A DNA stretch of 48,637 nucleotides. It comes from an uncultured Lachnospiraceae bacterium. GTDB taxonomy: Bacteria > Bacillota > Clostridia > TANB77 > CAG-508. Both the position numbers and the translations under genes were made by a program. This document shows, piece after piece, positions 37,364-46,650 of the stretch. The notes under the pieces were generated by a model, which worked only from the letters and a program-made list of their open reading frames with translations, was not told the DNA's origin and did no database searches. The DNA is taken from NCBI GenBank assembly GCA_945917765.1, contig CAMEHU010000010.1, forward strand, positions 1 through 48,637, in the 5' to 3' direction. Each line of letters starts with the position of its first letter. Within the stretch, counting starts at the first letter, position 1.

Positions 37364-39049
37364 ATGAACTTCGAAATATCATCAATTAAAGATATGTTAA
37401 ATAAAAGTGGAGAAGTGTTTGGAAATAGACCAGCATATGAAATTGAAGGGAGAATAATAACTCATAATGAGTTTAGAAACGATGTTAATTCTTTAGGAAC
37501 AGCACTTATAGAAATGGGATTAAAAGGAAAAAGGATCGCTGTAATTGGAACAAATAGCTATAATTGGGAAATGGCGTACTTATCTATAGTTTGTGGTACA
37601 GGGATAGTTGTGCCATTAGATAAAACATTACCTGAAAATGAACTTGAAAGTTTAATTAAAAGATCAAGTGTAGAAGCAATATTTTTTGATGAAAAATATG
37701 AAGAAAATATAAAAAATATAAGCAGAAAAAATGATAATAATTTAAAAATACTAATTTCAATGGGAAAAAGCACTGATGAAAATGTTTTAATCCAAAGTGA
37801 GTTAATACAAAAAGGTAAAAAATGTTTAGAAGATGGAAATAGTGATTTTATTGATAGTGAAATTGATGAAAATGCAATGAGCATTTTATTATTCACATCA
37901 GGAACAACATCAAAATCAAAAGCTGTAATGTTATCACATAAAAACATTTGTACAAATTTGACATCAATAAGAGCAACTTTAGACATAAATGAACAAGATA
38001 TATTTCTTTCAATTTTGCCATTGCACCATGTTTTTGAATGCACAGTAGGATTTTTATATCCATTAAGTATTGGTGCTAAAATTGTATTTGGTAGAGGCTT
38101 AAAATATATTGTTGAGGATTTAAAACTAAATAATATATCAATTTTAATGTGTGTGCCAGCAATATATGAAAACATTTATAAAAATATTAGAAGAAAATTT
38201 GAAAAGCAAGGTCATTTAGAATTGTTAGAACAATTAGAGAAAAAGGCTGAAAAATGCACAATGCAAGAAAGAAAACAAATATTTAATCAAATTCATGAAA
38301 GTATTGATCCTAATACAAAAATGCTAATTAGCGGTGCAGCAGCATTAGATTCAGAAGTTGAAAAAGGTTTTAGAATTTGGGGATTTAATCTTGTTCAAGG
38401 ATATGGTTTAACAGAGGCTTCTCCAGTTATTTCTGTTGAAACAGAGAAAGATTATAGATTGTCATCAATAGGCAAGCCAATGGTTGGAATCCAAGCAAAA
38501 ATTGTTAATGGTAATGAAGATGGTATAGGAGAACTTGCAATAAAAGGCGATAATGTTATGCTTGGATATTTAGAAGATGAAGAAAACACAAATAATGTTA
38601 TAAAAGATGGATGGCTTCTTACAGGAGACTTAGCTAAAATAGATGAAGACGGATATATTTTTATTTGTGGTAGAAAGAAAAGTGTAATAGTATTAAAAAA
38701 TGGTAAAAATATTTTCCCAGAAGAAATGGAAAAATTAGTTAATAAAATTGATGGTGTTAAAGAATCTTTTATATTTGGTAAAGTTACCAATAAAAGTAAA
38801 GGTGATGTAAAATTAAATGTTGAAATAGTTTTTGATAAAAATGAAGTTCAAGATATTTATAATGTTAATACTGTAGAAGAAATTTATGAAACATTTAATC
38901 AGAAGATTAAACAAGTAAATAGTTTGATGCCTAGTTATAAAGCTATTAAAGGAATAGTTTTTTCTGAAGAGCCATTAATAAAAACTACAACAAATAAAAT
39001 AAAAAGGGATGAAAATATTGCAAGAATCAATAGCATTTCAGTACAATAA
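37364..39049 (+). CDS. Acyl-CoA/acyl-ACP synthetase heading the fatty-acid operon, 561 aa
   Basis: ANL-family ligase. LLFTSGTTSKSKAVMLSHKN is the phosphate loop (the PKG of relatives is SKA), then LPLHHVFECTVGF, QGYGLTEASPVIS, DGWLLTGDLAKI, GRKKSVIVLKNGKNIFPEEM and the C-terminal TTTNKIKRD with catalytic Lys. It is clearly related to the synthetase at 17747 but shorter. Being first in the fab/acc operon, it probably activates exogenous fatty acids for ACP or phospholipid synthesis. The acyl-ACP role is inference. GAGAGGAG lies upstream of the ATG. The 220-base region upstream contains TGACCAGTTAGTATAGTGAC (37282-37301), which could bind the TetR regulator at the end of the operon. Confidence 0.85.
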   Translation: MNFEISSIKDMLNKSGEVFGNRPAYEIEGRIITHNEFRNDVNSLGTALIEMGLKGKRIAVIGTNSYNWEMAYLSIVCGTGIVVPLDKTLPENELESLIKRSSVEAIFFDEKYEENIKNISRKNDNNLKILISMGKSTDENVLIQSELIQKGKKCLEDGNSDFIDSEIDENAMSILLFTSGTTSKSKAVMLSHKNICTNLTSIRATLDINEQDIFLSILPLHHVFECTVGFLYPLSIGAKIVFGRGLKYIVEDLKLNNISILMCVPAIYENIYKNIRRKFEKQGHLELLEQLEKKAEKCTMQERKQIFNQIHESIDPNTKMLISGAAALDSEVEKGFRIWGFNLVQGYGLTEASPVISVETEKDYRLSSIGKPMVGIQAKIVNGNEDGIGELAIKGDNVMLGYLEDEENTNNVIKDGWLLTGDLAKIDEDGYIFICGRKKSVIVLKNGKNIFPEEMEKLVNKIDGVKESFIFGKVTNKSKGDVKLNVEIVFDKNEVQDIYNVNTVEEIYETFNQKIKQVNSLMPSYKAIKGIVFSEEPLIKTTTNKIKRDENIARINSISVQ

Positions 39050-39632
39050 AAAACTTAATGATTTAAGTACAAAAGTATTAGGGAAAAACTATATTTACTT
39101 TAAAGAAATAGATTCAACACAAAAAGAAATTTGGAGAAAAATTGAAAATAAAAGTATTGTAAATGGAACATTAATAAGAGCAGAAACACAAACAGCAGGT
39201 GTTGGAACATTTGGAAGAAAATGGTATACAAGTGAAAATAATATAGCATTTTCCTTTTATTTAAAATTAAATTTTGATGTAGAAAAATTAGATGGATTAA
39301 CAATAAAAATAGCTGAAATTATAGCAAAAATATTTAAAGAAAAATATGCTGTAAAAATAGATATTAAAGAACCTAATGATTTATATGTTAGAGGAAAAAA
39401 ATTAGGTGGAATTTTAACAGAAACAAAGATTAAAGGAAATATTGCAAAATACTTAGTTATAGGGATTGGAATAAATAATTCGCAAATTATTTTTAATGAT
39501 GAATTAAAAGAAATAGCAACATCATTAAAAAAAGAATATGATTTCGAAATTAATGTAGAAGAATTTATAGTTTGTTTCTGTAATGAATTTGAAAAAATAA
39601 TTTTTGAAAGAATAGAGGATATTATAGAATGA
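39009..39632 (+). CDS. birA: Biotin-[acetyl-CoA-carboxylase] ligase, 207 aa
   Basis: Attaches biotin to AccB, encoded three genes downstream. EIDSTQKEIWRKI starts the catalytic domain. TQTAGVGTFGRKWYTS is the biotin-binding Gly-rich loop (GRGRxGRxW in relatives), and IKEPNDLYVRGKKLGGILTE contains the catalytic KWPNDxxxxxxK-like segment. No N-terminal DNA-binding domain is present, so it is a group I ligase and not the BirA repressor type. The gene overlaps the acyl synthetase by 41 bases. AAAAAGGG touches the ATG at 39009, so the TTG at 39018 may be the actual start. The next gene starts inside its stop codon (ATGA). Confidence 0.9.
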   Translation: MKILQESIAFQYNKKLNDLSTKVLGKNYIYFKEIDSTQKEIWRKIENKSIVNGTLIRAETQTAGVGTFGRKWYTSENNIAFSFYLKLNFDVEKLDGLTIKIAEIIAKIFKEKYAVKIDIKEPNDLYVRGKKLGGILTETKIKGNIAKYLVIGIGINNSQIIFNDELKEIATSLKKEYDFEINVEEFIVCFCNEFEKIIFERIEDIIE

Positions 39633-40579
39633 AAATAGGATTTTTATTTCCTGGTCAAGGTTCACAAGCTCATTTGATGGGGAAAGATTTATATGATAAA
39701 TATGAATGTTATAGAAACGTTTATAAACAAGTAGAACAAATTACAGGAATTGATGTATCAGAAATTACATTCAATGAAACTGATGATAGAATAAATCAAA
39801 CAAAATATACTCAGATTTGTATATTAACAATGAGTTTAGGAATTTTAGAAATATTAAAACAAAATAATATAAATGCTGAAATATCAGCCGGTTTAAGCTT
39901 AGGAGAATATACCGCTTTAATATATAGTAATCTTCTAAATGCTGAAAACGGAATTCAAATTGTAAAAAATAGAGGAATATATATGCAAGATTTAGCACCA
40001 AAAGGTGATTGGGCAATGTCTGCAATTTTAGGCTTAGATGATGACAAGGTTGAACAAGCATGTAATATGGTAACTGATGGATTTGTTGTACCTGTAAATT
40101 ACAATTGTAAAGGTCAAGTAGTCATTTCTGGGGAAGCTAGGGCTGTAGAACAAGCAAGCGAAAATGCTAAACAATTAGGTGCTAAAAAAGCGAGAATTTT
40201 AAATACTTCAGGGCCTTTTCATACTGAAAAATTAATAGAAAGTGCAAAAGCATTGAAAAATGACTTATCAAAAATTACATTTGGAACTGAAACATCAAAA
40301 GTTTTAAAAAATATTGATGGTGATTTTTATAATGAGAATGATGATTTTGCAAGTTTACTTATGAAGCATATTATAAGCCCTGTTAAATTTTCAAAAGTAT
40401 TGGAAACAATGCTAGATAATGATGTTGATACTTTTATAGAAATAGGTCCAGGAAAAACTTTATCAGGTTTTGTGAAAAGAATGGATACTGAAAAAGAAAT
40501 CAATATTTTAAATATAAATGATATTGAAAGTTTAGAAAAGGCAATAAATTTTGTAAAGGAGAATGAGAACAATGAGTAA
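39629..40579 (+). CDS. fabD: Malonyl-CoA:ACP transacylase, 316 aa
   Basis: Transfers malonyl groups from CoA to ACP for fatty-acid elongation. IGFLFPGQGSQ opens the protein, GLSLGEYTALI carries the nucleophilic Ser, and GPFHTEKL carries the catalytic His region. FIEIGPGKTLSGFVKR ends the core. Length is normal. Its ATG overlaps the birA stop by four bases, and its 3' end overlaps the start of fabG by 8 bases, which indicates translational coupling through the operon. Confidence 0.95.
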   Translation: MKIGFLFPGQGSQAHLMGKDLYDKYECYRNVYKQVEQITGIDVSEITFNETDDRINQTKYTQICILTMSLGILEILKQNNINAEISAGLSLGEYTALIYSNLLNAENGIQIVKNRGIYMQDLAPKGDWAMSAILGLDDDKVEQACNMVTDGFVVPVNYNCKGQVVISGEARAVEQASENAKQLGAKKARILNTSGPFHTEKLIESAKALKNDLSKITFGTETSKVLKNIDGDFYNENDDFASLLMKHIISPVKFSKVLETMLDNDVDTFIEIGPGKTLSGFVKRMDTEKEINILNINDIESLEKAINFVKENENNE

Positions 40580-41306
40580 TGTAGCTGTTGTTACAGGTGG
40601 TACAAGAGGAATAGGAAAGCAAATTATATTAGATTTAGCCAAAAAAGGATATAATATTGCATTTAATTATAGAAGTGAAAATACAGATTTTGAAAATCTA
40701 AAACAAGAGCTTAAAGAAATTGGTGTAAATGTTTATGGATTTAAATGTGATGTTACAGATTTTGAAAAATGTGAGGAATTTGTAAAAGGAATTATTTCTG
40801 AGTTTGGAAGAATTGATGTTCTTGTTAATAATGCAGGTATTACAAAAGATGGATTATTAATGAGAATGAAAAAAGAAGACTTTAAGGATGTTATAGATGT
40901 TAATTTAATTGGAACCTTTAATCTAACAAGAAATGTAATTCCATATATGATAAAAGCAAAAAAAGGAAGAATTATAAATATTTCTTCTGTGGTTGGAATA
41001 TCTGGAAATGCAGGTCAAACTAACTATTCAGCATCTAAAGCAGGTATAATAGGGTTTACAAAAAGTTTAGCAAAAGAGGTTGCGAGCAGAAATATTACCG
41101 TAAATGCAATAGCACCAGGATTTATTCAAACTCAAATGACAGATGTATTAAAAGATGAAGTAAAGGAAGAAATATTAAAACAAATACCACAAAAAAGATT
41201 TGGAACTACAGAAGATGTTGCAAATGTTGTTAAATTCTTAGCATCAGATGAAAGTTCATATATAACAGGTCAAGTAATTAATGTTGATGGTGGAATGTTA
41301 ATGTAG
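40572..41306 (+). CDS. fabG: 3-oxoacyl-ACP reductase, 244 aa
   Basis: SDR that reduces 3-oxoacyl-ACP with NADPH. VVTGGTRGIGKQI (cofactor motif), LVNNAGITKDG, NISSVVGISGNAGQTNYSAS with SKAG giving the full Ser-Tyr-Lys triad, and the C-terminal GQVINVDGGM. ATG 40572 is chosen over 40563 because GGAG lies 10 bases before it and 40563 is too close. It is the third gene of the cascade after birA and fabD. Confidence 0.95.
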   Translation: MSNVAVVTGGTRGIGKQIILDLAKKGYNIAFNYRSENTDFENLKQELKEIGVNVYGFKCDVTDFEKCEEFVKGIISEFGRIDVLVNNAGITKDGLLMRMKKEDFKDVIDVNLIGTFNLTRNVIPYMIKAKKGRIINISSVVGISGNAGQTNYSASKAGIIGFTKSLAKEVASRNITVNAIAPGFIQTQMTDVLKDEVKEEILKQIPQKRFGTTEDVANVVKFLASDESSYITGQVINVDGGMLM

Positions 41307-41318
41307 GAGGATAAAAAA

Positions 41319-42554
41319 GTGAAAAGAGTAGTAATTACAGGAATTGGCTTAATTTCGCCAATAGGAAATACGGCAGAACAATCATGGGAAAATATAAAAA
41401 ATAAAAAATGTGGAATTGATAATATAACAGTATTTGATACAACAAATTTTAAAACAAAGCTTGATGCAGAAATTAAAGATTTTAATTTAGAAGATTATTT
41501 TGATAGTAAAACAATTAAAAGAAATGATAGATCATCTTTAATTGCAATATGTAGTGCAAGAGAAGCTGTTGCAGATAGTAAAATTGATAAGGAAAATACG
41601 GATTTTAATAAAGTAGGAGTTTTTGTAAGCACTGGAATAGGTGGATTTAGCACTGTTGAAGAGCAATGCCAAATTTGTTATGAAAAAGGAAATAAAAGGG
41701 TATCACCATTATTTATTCCAATGGGAATAGTAAATATGCCAGCAGGTAATATTGCAATAGATATTGGTGCAAAAGGAGAATCTTGTTCATTTGCAACAGC
41801 ATGTGCATCATCAACACATGCAATAGGCGAGGCATATAAAACTATTAAACTAGGACTAGAAGATGTTATTATTGCAGGTGGAACAGAATCAGCAATATGT
41901 AAAACTAGTGTTGCTGGATTTGAAAATATGAAAGCTTTATCAGGTGAAACAGATAAAACAAGAGCATCAATTCCATTTGATAAAGAAAGAAATGGATTTG
42001 TTATGGGAGAAGGAGCAGGTGTTATAGTTTTAGAAGAATTAGAACATGCATTAAAAAGAAATGCCCATATTTATGCTGAAGTTGTAGGATATGGAGCAAC
42101 ATCTGATGCATATCATATAACATCACCAGACCCAGAAGGAGATGGCGCTGCAAGAGCAATGGAAAGAGCAATTGCAGATGCTGAAATTGAAGCTAGCCAG
42201 GTAAATTATATTAATGCACACGGAACATCAACACACTTAAACGATTTAACTGAAACAAAAGCAATTAAAAAAGTATTTGGTGAAAATTATAAAAATGTTT
42301 ATGTAAGTTCAACTAAAGGAAACACAGGACACTTATTAGGTGCAGCAGGTGTAGCAGAAGCAATTTTCTGTATAAAATCAATTGAAGATGGTATCATACC
42401 ACCAACAATTAACTATAAAGTTGCTGATGAAGAATGTGATTTGAATTTAGTTGTAAATGAATGTTTAAAAAATGATGTAAAATATGCTATGTCAAATTCA
42501 TTAGGATTTGGAGGACATAATGCAAGCATAATTATAAAAAAATTTGAAGAATAA
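41319..42554 (+). CDS. fabF: 3-oxoacyl-ACP synthase II, 411 aa
   Basis: Condensing enzyme that extends acyl-ACP with malonyl-ACP. RVVITGIGLISPIGN, the active-site Cys in TACASSTHAIG, NAHGTSTHLND (first His) and KGNTGHLLGAAG (second His) form the Cys-His-His triad. It ends NSLGFGGHNASIIIKK. The start is GTG at 41319 with AGGAGG 8 bases upstream. Length is normal. No fabH (initiation enzyme) lies in the window. Confidence 0.96.
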   Translation: MKRVVITGIGLISPIGNTAEQSWENIKNKKCGIDNITVFDTTNFKTKLDAEIKDFNLEDYFDSKTIKRNDRSSLIAICSAREAVADSKIDKENTDFNKVGVFVSTGIGGFSTVEEQCQICYEKGNKRVSPLFIPMGIVNMPAGNIAIDIGAKGESCSFATACASSTHAIGEAYKTIKLGLEDVIIAGGTESAICKTSVAGFENMKALSGETDKTRASIPFDKERNGFVMGEGAGVIVLEELEHALKRNAHIYAEVVGYGATSDAYHITSPDPEGDGAARAMERAIADAEIEASQVNYINAHGTSTHLNDLTETKAIKKVFGENYKNVYVSSTKGNTGHLLGAAGVAEAIFCIKSIEDGIIPPTINYKVADEECDLNLVVNECLKNDVKYAMSNSLGFGGHNASIIIKKFEE

Positions 42555-42566
42555 GGAGGATTTACA

Positions 42567-43070
42567 ATGGATTACGAAAGTATTAAAAAATTGATAGATG
42601 ATATGGGTAATTCTAAATTATCCTCATTAGAAATTGATTTTCCAGATGGAACAAAAATAAATATGAAAAAAGGCATTAATCAAAATTGCTTTGAAAACAA
42701 AAATTTAGAAGAAAAAAATGATATTGCAAGAAAAAATAGTATAGAATGTGCTTCTCAAAATATTGTTTATAAGAACATAGATGATGAAGAAAAGAGTAAT
42801 AGTAAGATTAATGCAAACATTGAAGATGAAAAAATATATAAATATGTAAAATCTCCAATGGTTGGAACTTTCTATTCTAAACCATCTCCTGATGAAAAAA
42901 GCTATATTGAAGTTGGAGAAACAATAAAAAAAGGAACTACAACATGCATAATTGAAGCTATGAAATTAATGAATGAGATTGAAACAGAATTTGAAGGTGA
43001 AGTTGTAGAAATTCTAAAAAAAGATGGAGATCCAGTTGAATTTGGAGAAAATCTAATTAAATTAAAATAA
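42567..43070 (+). CDS. accB: Biotin carboxyl carrier protein of acetyl-CoA carboxylase, 167 aa
   Basis: Carries the biotin that shuttles CO2 in acetyl-CoA carboxylase. The N-terminal helix region and an Asn/Glu-rich linker precede the biotinyl domain (about 90-167): VKSPMVGTFYSKPSPDEKSY, then IIEAMKLMNEIE with the biotinylated Lys133, and GDPVEFGENLIKLK at the end. AAGGAGG precedes the ATG. The substrate of BirA encoded upstream. Confidence 0.95.
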   Translation: MDYESIKKLIDDMGNSKLSSLEIDFPDGTKINMKKGINQNCFENKNLEEKNDIARKNSIECASQNIVYKNIDDEEKSNSKINANIEDEKIYKYVKSPMVGTFYSKPSPDEKSYIEVGETIKKGTTTCIIEAMKLMNEIETEFEGEVVEILKKDGDPVEFGENLIKLK

Positions 43071-43094
43071 GCCAATGGGGACGGGGCAAAAAGG
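43071..43094. repeat. GGGACGG-type repeat in the accB-fabZ spacer
   Basis: GCCAATGGGGACGGGGCA followed by AAAAGG. A diverged copy lies at 43540-43563 in the next spacer. The GGGGACGG core matches the REP-like family near thrS. Its 3' end abuts the fabZ ribosome binding site. Confidence 0.6.
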
Positions 43095-43104
43095 AGATAA
43101 AAAA

Positions 43105-43539
43105 ATGTTAGGAAAAGAAGAAATAAAAAACATAATTCCTCAAAGAGAGCCATTTTTGATGATAGATGAAGTTGAAAGTATGGAGCCTGGGAAATATGCT
43201 ATTTGTTATAAAAATGTTGATGAAAATGAATATTATTTTCAAGGACACTTTCCAGGTAACCCAGTTATGCCAGGTGTTTTAATAACAGAAAGCTTGGCAC
43301 AGGCAGGGGCCGTTGCTATACTTTCAGTTGAAGAAAATAAAAACAAAAATGCACTTTTTGCAGGAATTGATAAAATGAAATTTAAAAGAATGGTTAAGCC
43401 AGGAGATAAATTAAAATTAGAAGTTAGTATAATTAAACAAAAAGGACCAATAGGTATTGGTGAAGCTAAAGCAAGTGTTAACGGAGAACTTGTTGCTAAA
43501 GGAGAGTTAACTTTTGCCTTAGTTGATAATAAAAAATAA
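43105..43539 (+). CDS. fabZ: 3-hydroxyacyl-ACP dehydratase, 144 aa
   Basis: Hot-dog fold enzyme that removes water from 3-hydroxyacyl-ACP. IIPQREPFLMIDEVES, YYFQGHFPGNPVMPGVL (catalytic His) and ITESLAQAGAVAIL (catalytic Glu) are clear, ending LVAKGELTFALVD. ATG 43105 has AAGGAG at good spacing. An upstream in-frame ATG (43075) lies in the repeat and would add ten residues (MGTGQKGDKK) absent from the family. Confidence 0.95.
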   Translation: MLGKEEIKNIIPQREPFLMIDEVESMEPGKYAICYKNVDENEYYFQGHFPGNPVMPGVLITESLAQAGAVAILSVEENKNKNALFAGIDKMKFKRMVKPGDKLKLEVSIIKQKGPIGIGEAKASVNGELVAKGELTFALVDNKK

Positions 43540-43563
43540 GCCAATGAGAACAGGGCATTTTGG
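43540..43563. repeat. Diverged copy of the GGGACGG-type repeat in the fabZ-accC spacer
   Basis: GCCAATGAGAACAGGGCA then TTTTGG aligns without gaps to 43071-43094, differing by three G-to-A changes and an AAAA/TTTT block. Both copies directly follow a TAA stop. Confidence 0.55.
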
Positions 43564-43582
43564 AAAGAAGAAGGGATAGATA

Positions 43583-44929
43583 ATGAATAAAATACTAATA
43601 GCAAATCGTGGAGAAATTGCGGTTAGAATAATAAGAGCATGCAAAGAAATGAATATAAAAACAGTTGCTGTATATTCTACAGCAGACAAAGAATCCTTAC
43701 ATACTAAACTTGCAGATGAAGCAGTTTGTATTGGTGATGCACCATCTCAAAAAAGTTATTTAAATATTCAAAACATTATTGAAGCAGCTAACATTACAGG
43801 AAGTGATAGTATTCACCCTGGATATGGATTTTTATCAGAGAATGCTAAATTTGCAAAAATATGTGAAGAATCAAATATAAAATTTATAGGCCCAAAATCC
43901 GAGGTTATAGATGCGCTAGGAAATAAATCACATTCAAAAGAATTAATGAAAAAATGTGGAATACCAGTAATACCAGGGTCAGATGGTAGTATAAAAGATT
44001 TAGAAGATGCAAAGAAAATCTCTAAAAAAATTGGATATCCTGTAATGCTTAAAGCCTCAAGTGGAGGTGGAGGAAAAGGAATAAGAGTTGTTTATAAGGA
44101 AAGTGATTTAGAAAGAAACTATAATTTAGTAAAACAAGAGGCTAAAAAATCTTTTAATGATGATGAAATATATTTAGAAAAATATATAGAAAATCCAAGA
44201 CATGTTGAAATTCAAATTTTAGCAGATGAATTCGGAAACGTAATACATCTAGGTGAAAGAGATTGTACAATTCAAAGAAATCATCAAAAGATAATTGAAG
44301 AAACTCCATCACCAGTTATTGATGAAAAACTTAGAAGCAAAATGGGTGAAACTGCAATTAAGGTGGCAAAAGCGGCTAAATATTCAAGCTTAGGAACTGT
44401 AGAGTTTTTAGTTGATAAAAATAAGAACTTCTATTTCATGGAAATGAATACTCGTGTTCAAGTCGAACACCCAATTACTGAACTTCGAACAAACATTGAT
44501 TTAATAAAAGAACAAATAAAAGTTGCTGCAAATGAGGAAATAAAAATCAAGCAAAAACAAGTTAATTTTCAAAATTATGTTATAGAATGTAGAATTAATG
44601 CAGAAGACCCTTACAAAAATTTCAGACCATGCCCGGGAAAAATAACAGGGTTAAATTTACCTGGTGGAAACGGAATAAGAATAGATACAGGAATATATGA
44701 AGGATATACTATTCCAAGTTATTATGATTCAATGATTGCAAAATTAATTGTATATGGAACAAGCAGAAATGAAGCAATTGCAAAATTAAAAAGAGCATTA
44801 GAGGAATTTGTTATCGAGGGTGTAACTACAAATATCGATTTTATATTTGAAATTATAAAAAATCCAGATTTTATTAGAGGAAATTATGATACTTCATTTA
44901 TAGAAAACAAATTGAAAAATGGTTTATAG
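43583..44929 (+). CDS. accC: Biotin carboxylase subunit of acetyl-CoA carboxylase, 448 aa
   Basis: ATP-grasp enzyme that carboxylates the biotin on AccB. NKILIANRGEIAVRIIRAC, HPGYGFLSEN, the ATP-binding loop KASSGGGGKGIRVV, YFMEMNTRVQVEHPITE (metal and ATP ligands) and RINAEDPYKNFRPCPG are conserved. Length is typical. The spacer before it carries a repeat copy and AAGAAGGGAT as the ribosome binding site. Confidence 0.97.
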   Translation: MNKILIANRGEIAVRIIRACKEMNIKTVAVYSTADKESLHTKLADEAVCIGDAPSQKSYLNIQNIIEAANITGSDSIHPGYGFLSENAKFAKICEESNIKFIGPKSEVIDALGNKSHSKELMKKCGIPVIPGSDGSIKDLEDAKKISKKIGYPVMLKASSGGGGKGIRVVYKESDLERNYNLVKQEAKKSFNDDEIYLEKYIENPRHVEIQILADEFGNVIHLGERDCTIQRNHQKIIEETPSPVIDEKLRSKMGETAIKVAKAAKYSSLGTVEFLVDKNKNFYFMEMNTRVQVEHPITELRTNIDLIKEQIKVAANEEIKIKQKQVNFQNYVIECRINAEDPYKNFRPCPGKITGLNLPGGNGIRIDTGIYEGYTIPSYYDSMIAKLIVYGTSRNEAIAKLKRALEEFVIEGVTTNIDFIFEIIKNPDFIRGNYDTSFIENKLKNGL

Positions 44930-44978
44930 GCAAATCCTTACAAAAACCTAAATAATAAAATAAGGAGAATTTTGGGCT

Positions 44979-45827
44979 TTGATAATAGATAAAATAAAAA
45001 AAAGACAAACAATTCCTATTAACAAAAAGAATAATATAGATATTCCAATTGGAAAATGGATAAAATGTGAAAAATGTAAAAACATAATCTACAAAGAAGA
45101 ACTACAAAACAATTTTAATATTTGCCCACAATGTGGGAATTATTTCAGAATCCATATTAATAGAAGATTAGAACAAATCCTTGATGCACACACTTATGAA
45201 AGATTTGATTTTGATATGGAAACTCAAAATCCATTAGAATTAGAAGATTATCCTAAAAAAATCGAAATTTTAAAACAAAAAACAAATATTTTAGAAGCTG
45301 TATCAGCAGGTACAGGTGAAATTAATGGAGAAAAAGTAGTTATATGTGTAATGGATAGTGGTTTTTTAATGGGAAGTATGGGAGTTGTTGTTGGAGAAAA
45401 AATTACATATGCTATGGAACAAGCAATAAAGCTAAATCTTCCTATTATAATATTTACTGCCTCTGGAGGTGCCAGAATGCAGGAAGGAATATTATCTTTA
45501 ATGCAAATGGCAAAAACAGTTGAAGCTATATCAAAATTAAATAAAGAAGGAATATTATATATATCTGTGTTGACGGATCCAACATATGGTGGTGTTACAG
45601 CATCTTTTGCAAGTTTAGGTGATATCATTTTAGCCGAGCCAAATGCAAGAATTGGTTTTGCGGGAAGAAAAGTCATTGAACAAACTATTGGCAAAGAATT
45701 GCCAGAAGAATTTCAAACATCAGAATTCTTGTTAGAACATGGTTTTATAGATAAAATTGTAGAAAGAAAAGATATGAAAAATACAATTTATAATATAATC
45801 AAACTTCATAAAAAGGAGGTTGAATGA
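44979..45827 (+). CDS. accD: Acetyl-CoA carboxylase carboxyltransferase subunit beta, 282 aa
   Basis: With AccA it moves the carboxyl group from biotin to acetyl-CoA. The four-Cys zinc ribbon is KCEKCKN...FNICPQCGNYFRI. The crotonase-like core has TASGGARMQEGILSLMQM and TDPTYGGVTASFASLGD, and GFAGRKVIEQTIGKELPEEF. The start is TTG at 44979 with AAGGAGA 10 bases upstream. No better start lies nearby. The stop overlaps accA. Confidence 0.95.
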   Translation: MIIDKIKKRQTIPINKKNNIDIPIGKWIKCEKCKNIIYKEELQNNFNICPQCGNYFRIHINRRLEQILDAHTYERFDFDMETQNPLELEDYPKKIEILKQKTNILEAVSAGTGEINGEKVVICVMDSGFLMGSMGVVVGEKITYAMEQAIKLNLPIIIFTASGGARMQEGILSLMQMAKTVEAISKLNKEGILYISVLTDPTYGGVTASFASLGDIILAEPNARIGFAGRKVIEQTIGKELPEEFQTSEFLLEHGFIDKIVERKDMKNTIYNIIKLHKKEVE

Positions 45828-46645
45828 TGGATAAAATAGCATTAGAAAAAGAAGAATTAGCATGGAAAAAAGTCGAAATAGCACGTAATCCTAAAAGACC
45901 AACAAGCCTTGATTATATTAAATATGTGTTTGACAGTTTTATGGAACTTCATGGAGACAGAATTTCAAATGATGACAAAGCAATTTGTTGCGGGTTAGCT
46001 AATATAGGTAATCAAAATTTTACTGTTATTGCTGAACAAAAAGGAAGAACAACAAAAGAAAATATTGAAAGAAATTTTGGAATGCCTAACCCACAAAGTT
46101 ATAGAAAAGCTATAAGATTTATGAAGCAGGCTGAAAAATTTGGTAGACCTATTATAACATTTATAGACACAAAAGGAGCATATCCTGGCGTTGAGGCTGA
46201 AGAAAGAGGGCAAGGTGAAGCTATTGCTAAATCAATGCTTACAATGGCAAGTCTTAAAGTTCCAATTATTTCAATTGTAATTGGTGAAGGTTCAAGTGGT
46301 GGCGCTCTTGCAATAGGTGTTGGAAATAAGGTATATATGCTAGAAAACGCTATATATTCAATACTTTCTCCTGAAGGGTTTGCAAGTATTTTATGGAAGG
46401 ATTCTAAAATGGCTAAAGAAGCTGCTGAAAAAATGAAGCTAACTTCAGAAGACTTGCTAAAGTTTGAAGTAATTGATGGGATAATTTCAGAACCAAAAAA
46501 ACAAGAATATACTGATGAATTTACGCAAAAAATAGCAAAAGAAATAAAGAAAATAATAATAAAAGATATAAAAGCATTTAATAAAATGTCTGCAAATGAT
46601 ATTGTAGAACAAAGGTATGAAAAATTTAGAAAGATGGGGTGTTAA
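45827..46645 (+). CDS. accA: Acetyl-CoA carboxylase carboxyltransferase subunit alpha, 272 aa
   Basis: Partner of AccD. ARNPKRPTSLDYIKYVFDSF, ELHGDR, DTKGAYPGVEAEERGQGEAI, GEGSSGGALAIGVGNKVYML and SPEGFASILWKDS are conserved CoA-binding and oxyanion segments. ATG 45827 lies 7 bases after AAGGAGG. ATG 45824, which overlaps the accD stop, is closer and less likely. Length is a little under the usual ~315 because the N-terminal extension is short. Confidence 0.95.
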   Translation: MDKIALEKEELAWKKVEIARNPKRPTSLDYIKYVFDSFMELHGDRISNDDKAICCGLANIGNQNFTVIAEQKGRTTKENIERNFGMPNPQSYRKAIRFMKQAEKFGRPIITFIDTKGAYPGVEAEERGQGEAIAKSMLTMASLKVPIISIVIGEGSSGGALAIGVGNKVYMLENAIYSILSPEGFASILWKDSKMAKEAAEKMKLTSEDLLKFEVIDGIISEPKKQEYTDEFTQKIAKEIKKIIIKDIKAFNKMSANDIVEQRYEKFRKMGC

Positions 46646-46650
46646 ACCAA

